From Lytechinus pictus (Eukaryota; Echinodermata; Echinoidea; Temnopleuroida; Toxopneustidae): 64,000 bases of DNA. The notes under the pieces were generated by a model. That model searched no databases and was not told the DNA's origin. It worked only from the letters and a program-made list of their open reading frames with translations. The first letter of the stretch is position 1. Each line of letters starts with the position of its first letter. Both the position numbers and the translations under genes were made by a program. The DNA is taken from assembly GCF_037042905.1 (NCBI RefSeq), contig NC_087257.1:22263001-22327000 (forward strand), written 5' to 3'. Below are positions 60,333 to 64,000 of the stretch, piece by piece.

Positions 60333-62876
60333 CAAAGAGCTTATACATTGTAGTTCCAACAAAGTTTATTTCCAAGTCCAAATTTTCGACGTAAACCCCC
60401 GGGGGGGCCACTTACATTGACGAGTGGATACCATGCGCGACCAAAAAAACACGTAAAAAGGATGTCTTTTTCAAGATAGGGCACGTTACGTACGTAACGT
60501 GATAAGGGTGTCAAAAACACAAAAATATTGAAAAAAGGGTATCTATTTCGCTAGGAAAAATATACGTGTTTAGGGTCAAATGTGCGGGGATGATAAAACA
60601 AAATCAAAATGTTTTATAAAGGATGTCCTTTTTGCCCCAACACTACGTGTTTAGAGTCCGATTTGCGCGAGGTGTGGAAGGTGGGGCCGTACTAAACCAA
60701 AATAATGGTGTCTAAAGGTAAAACCGACGACCGACGGACGCGTGACATAACAATAAAATAGGGAATACTTGCTAAGAGTATCGTTTTGTTTCCAATTCTT
60801 GTTAAGGGGTGCATTTTCAGAATATGGAAAATACATCGCTGTACTTGTTTAGGGGCTCAGTTCTGGGAATACTTGCCAATAGTATTTGTTTCCAATACTT
60901 GTTAAGGGTAGGGTTTCACACGCCAATACTTGTTAAGGGGTGCATTTTCAGAATATGGAAAATACGTGTTTAGGGTGCTTTTCAAGACCCCGTGGTCGCG
61001 CATGGTATCCACTCGTCAATGGAAGTGGCCCCCCCGGGCGTAAACCTCACGTCTTCGTCAGGGGAACAAAGCTCACAGTGACAAGATATTGAAATGGTAG
61101 ATGCACTCATGATTATGGTAGTCATGGAAACCATCGAAACGCGCAGGTAAAAACAACATATATATATGTGTGTGAGGGTGTGTGTGTGTGTGAGGGAGGA
61201 TGTGGGTGTATGTACATTTATACATCATTACTCTTTCCCCATAATCACCCCACGCATAAACACCCACACACTCACATACGATTCTGTGCCATATGCCACC
61301 TCTCAACCTACTTTCATCAATGTTAGGAATACGGTAACCGATTTGTCCAATACAATTTCGAGTATTTTACATGTTTGAAGTCAACCAACAGAATGGAATA
61401 TTCGCATATACTCCTGTTTATCACCCGTGGGTACATTATGCTATCGCCGTATCCGTCTAGGTTGAAAATATTAATAAGTTTTCGCACCGCGACGCAGAAC
61501 GGATTGAAGAGTAAATATGAAAGTGTCCGTTAAATGACAAAGAACAGCTTTGGGGGTCTTTGTCGATGATTGGAGAACCAGAACAGCAGTTAGTGTCCTA
61601 GATTTCGGAGCTGTCGGAAAATTGCAAATGTGTCGTTTGTGCACTGAGAGTCAGGACGAAACTGCTGTTCCAATTCACCAATTTCGACAAAGACTTCTTG
61701 GGAGCTTTTTTTCAAGAAGGGCATTTGACAATACATTTACTGTTTTCTTGAATCTGTTGTGCATCACATTGCAAAAACTTCTTACTATCAACTCTGACCC
61801 GAATCAATCAATATGATGGCAGCGGTGGGATATAAATCAACGATATCAAAATGAATTGGACAACTTTTATTTATGATAAACAAATGTGCATGGTAAAGAA
61901 AGCAATCAGTTCACACTGAATTCGCTTTTTTCCTGATAATGACGTGTAAACAGCGTAGCACACTCAGATATAAAATCGAATTTCGTTTAGAAGTTTCATA
62001 TTCGATTTTCAAGTTTCGCCAATGGATATAAAAAAGGGTACAAAATACGTCCCTAAAGTCATCTGCACGCGGACTCTGAAATAAAACGTTTCCAAGAAGT
62101 GTTTTAGATCACAACAACATTGACAAAGAAATATTCATGCACTGAATGTATCTCCTGGAGCAAACTGGAGCAAACTGAAAATCTATTCAAGGATAATTTT
62201 TCAAATTGCAGGGTTACAATGCTACGCATATTTTCCATACGGCCAATGAATTCTTCACTTCGCTGGGCTTGATTCCTGTGAATGAAAAATTCTGGGAAAA
62301 CTCGAGGTTCACTCGACCCTCAGATGGACGAGAAGTAACCTGCCACCCCTCAGCTTGGGACTTTTTCTATATGGATGACTTCAGGTAATGACACTGTCCT
62401 TTTTAATGATATTGGCTTTAAGTAATGATCACCTAGATGATGGTGTTTTACAATTTCCATTCGTTATTTAGCTGGTGATAGAGGTACCTAGACCTTGGCA
62501 CTATAAAATAGTATGGCAAGAATTTGACAGAATCAAAATGGGTAAAGATGCAGTTAAATTGAGAGATTTTGAACCCACATCCGAACCAAGAGATCGCAGA
62601 TAAAGTATTATTCGGCCTCTTTTCTGCTCCTCATGTCTTCTCAATGCAGGATCTTGATGTGTACGGAGATCACTATGCATCACTTCATGATCGCACATCA
62701 TGAGATGGGTCACATCCAGTACTACCTCCAGTACAAGGATCAGCCTCTACCACTCAGAGATGGAGCCAATGGTGCTTTCCATGAGGCCATCGGGGAAGTC
62801 ATGGCACTGTCCGTATCGACACCAAAGCACCTCCAGGAAATAGGGCTGTTTGAGGGTTTAGATGAAGGGGACATGG
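48806..62876 (+). CDS. Angiotensin-converting-enzyme family peptidase, M2 (5' part of gene, 8 exons)
   Basis: Exons: 48806-49093, 49631-49792, 53334-53427, 54187-54330, 55395-55583, 56519-56616, 62212-62384, 62650-62876. They join to 1375 nt in one frame, 458 codons plus one base; the C-terminal part is beyond the window. Start chosen at ATG 48806, followed by a hydrophobic signal peptide ([17 protein letters not shown]). A peptidyl-dipeptidase of family M2 removes C-terminal dipeptides from secreted peptides, using zinc. Visible hallmarks are [10 protein letters not shown], a disulfide pair in [31 protein letters not shown], a second disulfide pair ([10 protein letters not shown] with ILMCTEIT), [10 protein letters not shown] with the two His ligands and catalytic Glu, and [12 protein letters not shown] with the third zinc ligand Glu. 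Only one catalytic domain is seen. Whether an anchor helix follows cannot be known here. ACE2-like rather than ACE-like specificity cannot be decided from these exons. Confidence 0.95.
50101..50826. mobile_element. Inverted-repeat element with internal GCCCGATCAC repeats
   Basis: CTCGATAAAGCCCGATCAAG at 50101 pairs with the reverse complement of CTTGATCGGGTCCTATCGAG at 50803-50824. Inside, a 50-60 bp unit with GCCGATCA, CTGAACTGG and GACTGGCGCCGAT recurs about three times at 50625-50790. A second palindromic piece at 50162-50380 has GGCCGTCTGCACC at one side and GGTGCAGACGC at the other, with CTCGAGATT repeats. It is in the second ACE-like intron. Confidence 0.6.
51023..51078. repeat. TA-rich microsatellite
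   Basis: Imperfect ATATAT run immediately left of the TA-flanked element at 51088. Confidence 0.9.
51088..51899. mobile_element. TA-flanked foldback transposon with about 300-bp arms
   Basis: Tips are CAGTGCGTCCCA and its complement TGGGACGCACTG, with TA on both outer sides. The arms match far in (AAACGAAACCGAGAT, GACAAATGACCTACC, GAGTGAGCAAAAACAA, TTTGGCGGG). A middle section carries further inverted blocks around TCAATATCTGCTCTTTAAT. The 812-bp element is non-coding. TA flanks and CAGTGCGTCCC tips suggest mobilisation by a Tc1/mariner-type transposase; this is an inference. Confidence 0.85.
52284..52455. mobile_element. Foldback MITE flanked by CCTTTAAC
   Basis: Left arm TACCTCAGGCGATGGTTCG and the reverse complement of the right end TGCCTCAGGAGATGGTTCG; the arms cover about 75 bp each. 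CCTTTAAC occurs directly on both sides (52276-52283 and 52456-52463). A half copy is at 29140. Confidence 0.82.
53111..53258. mobile_element. MITE with GGCCCCGTAGCACAAAG ends
   Basis: Left GGCCCCGTAGCACAAAG, then TAGCGAATAATCGCTAA; the right-end reverse complement is GGGCTCCGACGTAACGCAAAG, then AAGCGATTAACCGCTAA. It is 148 bp and lies just upstream of the third ACE-like exon. Confidence 0.7.
54463..54525. repeat. (CA)n-rich microsatellite
   Basis: Imperfect CA run in an ACE-like intron; the open frames across it are compositional. Confidence 0.9.
55846..55890. repeat. (TA)n microsatellite
   Basis: Nearly perfect TA run in the fifth ACE-like intron, about 150 bp before the tRNA-like gene. 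Confidence 0.95.
56043..56112 (+). tRNA. tRNA-like gene with UCA anticodon (possible suppressor tRNA or SINE head)
   Basis: A 70-nt cloverleaf. The acceptor GTCTCTG pairs perfectly with CAGAGAC, D stem GTCT with AGGC, anticodon stem CCGGC with GCTGG. The loop GTTCAAA has U33, so 34-36 read TCA (56076-56078), which would pair with UGA. The T-arm is CCGGG TTCGATT CCCGA, with one C-A mismatch at its base. The A box (TGGTCTAGTGG) and B box (GGTTCGATTCC) fit the Pol III consensus, and TTTTTT follows at 56114-56119. Odd points are G at position 32, a variable loop of only 3 nt and a total of 70 nt. It is not a selenocysteine tRNA, which is about 90 nt. The left half resembles tRNA-Glu. It may be a decayed tRNA or a SINE head. 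Confidence 0.6.
56666..56717. repeat. (TA)n microsatellite at the left edge of the Penelope-like composite
   Basis: About 50 bp of TA repeats, preceded by a short ACACAC run. The right edge of the composite at 60303-60324 is also a TA run. Confidence 0.95.
57319..58814. mobile_element. hAT-like element with CTCGTTGG target duplication, itself interrupted
   Basis: Tips CACTGGCGTAAATC and GATTTACGCCAGTG are perfect inverted repeats. CTCGTTGG lies directly on both sides (57311-57318 and 58815-58822). The intact right arm of the host element holds this 8-mer once (59762-59769, as CCAACGAG), giving an empty-site control. After removing the inner insertion and its duplicated target it is about 524 bp with C/G runs and no transposase. 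Confidence 0.9.
57741..58704. mobile_element. Inner hAT-like element with TGGACATA target duplication
   Basis: Tips CAGTGGCGTAACTACGGGG and the reverse complement of the right end CAGTGGCGTACCGTGGG. TGGACATA is duplicated directly (57733-57740 and 58705-58712). The 964-bp interior is non-coding and contains GCTCGCGCTTCGCGCTCGCA three times (58300-58540). It inserted into the element at 57319, so it is the youngest layer here. Confidence 0.9.
58910..59920 (+). CDS. Penelope-like RT C-terminus with GIY-YIG endonuclease (5'-truncated)
   Basis: The frame is open from the inversion junction at 58910 to TAA at 59918-59920, 336 residues without a proper start. The N-terminal part ([39 protein letters not shown]) is the end of a reverse transcriptase. 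A cysteine cluster [15 protein letters not shown] follows, then a GIY-YIG nuclease domain: VIYNAE for GIY, MTYIGLT for YIG, then FKSRYYNHL with the Arg and a C-terminal [11 protein letters not shown] and [16 protein letters not shown] followed by GIY-YIG is the hallmark of endonuclease-bearing Penelope-like elements. The RT catalytic part is missing, so this copy is dead. The frame itself is undamaged. Confidence 0.85.
   Translation, partial: DDVGSQQLGLKITISCNLKIVNFLDVTLNLNNGKFYPYRKPNDQPMYVHKQSNHPPSIIKNLPASVSRRVSNISCDEETFKKAAPMYDNALRSSGYADSLSYTNDQPRRKRKNRQRNIIWFNPPFSKNVSTNIGCIFLKLVDKHFPKKSKLNRIFNRNTLKVSYSCMPNVASIIKTHNKQALKVDNKSNSKTCNCRKKDLCPLQGNCLATNVIYNAEVTTPDKRMTYIGLTEPPFKSRYYNHLQSFRHERYQNSTELSKFIWDLKRCDTTYTIKWSIASHAQAYSNETKRCDLCLTEKLLIMNADKQSLLNKRPELVSKCRHQNKFKLCNFKDNLP
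60323..61130 (-). mobile_element. Second retroelement-edge segment, split by a MITE
   Basis: With the MITE at 60398-61038 and one copy of CGTAAACC removed, the minus strand reads CCTGACGAAGACGTGAGG, TTTACGTCGAAAATTTGG, then GGAAATAAACTTTGTTGG. GACGT and ACGTC could form a hairpin between CTGACGA and GAAA. It adjoins the Penelope-like composite and may belong to another copy of a related element. Confidence 0.5.
60398..61038. mobile_element. MITE with 45-bp ends and CGTAAACC target duplication
   Basis: Ends CCCGGGGGGGCCACTT are inverted and agree for about 45 bp with one mismatch (through GACGAGTGGATACCATGCGC). CGTAAACC lies directly on both sides (60390-60397 and 61039-61046). The 641-bp interior has a repeated 30-40 bp unit (ACTTGTTAAGGGGTGCATTT at about 60798 and 60933) and several ACGTGTTTAGGG motifs; no coding frame. 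Confidence 0.9.
61165..61212. repeat. (TG)n microsatellite
   Basis: Imperfect TG run preceded by TATATA in the sixth ACE-like intron. Confidence 0.9.
62650..62876 (+). CDS. ACE-like zinc-site exon (HEMGH)
   Basis: The acceptor at 62649 completes Arg of DDFR and continues [25 protein letters not shown] gives the two zinc histidines and the general base; 23 residues on, FHEAIGEV gives the zinc glutamate. [13 protein letters not shown] follows, as in family M2. The donor GTAAGT is at 62877, and no following exon was recognised before the window ends. Confidence 0.95.
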
Positions 62877-64000
62877 GTAAGTGTACGGTTTTTCTGAAGC
62901 CCCCGGCCCCAGCACAAAATGTCATCACTAAATGAAGGGCATTTAGTCTCCAGAAAAGTGTTGTTTTGTGTTTAAGTTCCACCCCCTCTTCCTTTTTAGG
63001 GAGACCAAGGGGATTAGACGTTTTACCCCTACCCCCCCCCCCCCCCGATCCGCCACTTAGTGCTCAATCAGCTGTAATCTCTCGAAGGGGTACTGTTTTC
63101 TTTTCTTGCCGCAGAAACCGATATAAACTTTCTTCTCAGGACGAGTTTGGCGTCCATCGCGACTTTGCCATTCAGTCTCGCGTTGTCGCAGTGGAGATGG
63201 AACCTGATGAGGGGAGAATACGATGTCGACAACTCTATGGGACCTTGGTGGAAACTCAGGTGATCATCAACATTTTTGACCAGCTATCCCAAAACCAACC
63301 ATAAGTCGCCAGGAAAGGTTCGCTGTCCATAGCCAAACAAATTAATTTGGTCTTAAGAAAGTGAAAAATAGCTGATCTGAAAGAATAATTCTTCTTTTTC
63401 ATGATGTTAAATTGTAAGAGTTTCTTTAACACCATTTTCCCGGGCTGCTTGGGAGTCTCGCTGAAATCGAACAGTCTCAATACATCCACAGTGTGAAGAT
63501 CTCATGCTTGAGTGAACCCAAACTTCAAATCTTGTTTTCTCCTTATTGAACACTGAATTTCTTCTACAATTAAGTAGTTTAGAGGGTTTTATATAATTGA
63601 ACAAATTTCATATCTTTTAAAAGCTTATAGGATGAGCCTTTTCGAGCTGAATCAAAATCTCATAATTCCCTTTGGACAACTTATCATAGGTGATATGTGG
63701 CAGGTCAAGTCAAGTTATTCACTGTATTGAGCTAGCTTTTTCTTCAATATCACTTTTTTTTTCAAACATAATTAGGAACATACCAAGAAACGCAGAATTG
63801 TTGTCCATTTTCAAATGAAATAATGTATTGACTTGAACATACAACATACTTTCACTGAATTATCAGCAAAACAAGGCACTTGACTGCTTAATTAGCACAA
63901 CGCATCGGAAAGGGGGAAGAGTAACGTTGGAAATTATAAAGTAAAGCTTGTAATAATATACGTAGATAATGATATGCCTTACTAATATAATAAATACCCA
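62877..64000. other. ACE-like intron running off the window
   Basis: No further M2-family exon was recognised. A C-run with GATCCGCCACTTAGTG at 63035-63062 resembles the right tip of the hAT-like MITE family at 27614. The open frame at 62966-63304 crosses that tip and shows no domain. Confidence 0.6.

Noticed and set aside
62966-63304. Possible next ACE-like exon
   Set aside because: The reading lacks M2-family motifs expected after the zinc site, and it crosses a MITE tip.
1-64000. Prokaryotic features such as CRISPR arrays or operons
   Set aside because: Gene structure is clearly eukaryotic, and the repeats found are inverted-repeat transposons, SINEs and microsatellites rather than evenly spaced direct repeats.

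Overview
The window is a stretch of animal nuclear DNA, most likely from an echinoderm and probably a sea urchin. It is AT-rich, and the genes are split into many short exons with GT-AG introns. Introns and spacers are packed with SINEs, short inverted-repeat transposons (MITEs) and microsatellites. The host assignment is an inference from repeat style and gene content; no species is claimed.

Layout, left to right. (1) 573-11962 (+) holds the last 16 exons (736 codons) of an integrin alpha subunit, which looks most like the vertebrate alpha4/alpha9 class. A long 3'UTR follows, to an AATAAA at 16317. (2) 16.3-18.6 kb is spacer with a MITE and a tRNA-derived SINE. (3) 18971-28093 (-) is an 8-exon gene for a 266-residue, bacterial-type sugar-1-phosphate nucleotidyltransferase. 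A non-coding first exon probably lies near 31.9-32.1 kb in a GC-rich promoter. (4) 37357-43519 (-) is a complete 7-exon MSL1 gene, the scaffold of the male-specific-lethal histone acetyltransferase complex. (5) 44184-44257 (+) is a tRNA-Asn(GUU) gene just upstream of MSL1. (6) 45.5-48.5 kb holds a foldback transposon and a decayed LINE reverse transcriptase. (7) 48806-62876 (+) is the first 8 coding exons of an angiotensin-converting-enzyme family metallopeptidase, reaching the HEMGH zinc site; the rest lies beyond the window. Its sixth intron of 5.6 kb carries a Penelope-like retroelement with an inverted partial copy, two nested hAT-like insertions and a further MITE. A tRNA-like gene with a UCA anticodon sits in the fifth intron.

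The four protein genes have no obvious shared pathway and are ordinary separate genes. The exon joins below were worked out by hand from GT/AG sites, and the codon phase closes exactly in all four genes (2211, 801, 1452 and 1375 nt). The most unusual material is the mobile DNA. Several insertions have 8-bp target-site duplications that can be checked against an empty copy of the same target elsewhere in the window. I did not find a clearly new molecular system. The best leads are the UCA tRNA-like gene, the Penelope-like composite, the short tRNA-3'-end-like repeat and the intact bacterial-type nucleotidyltransferase.
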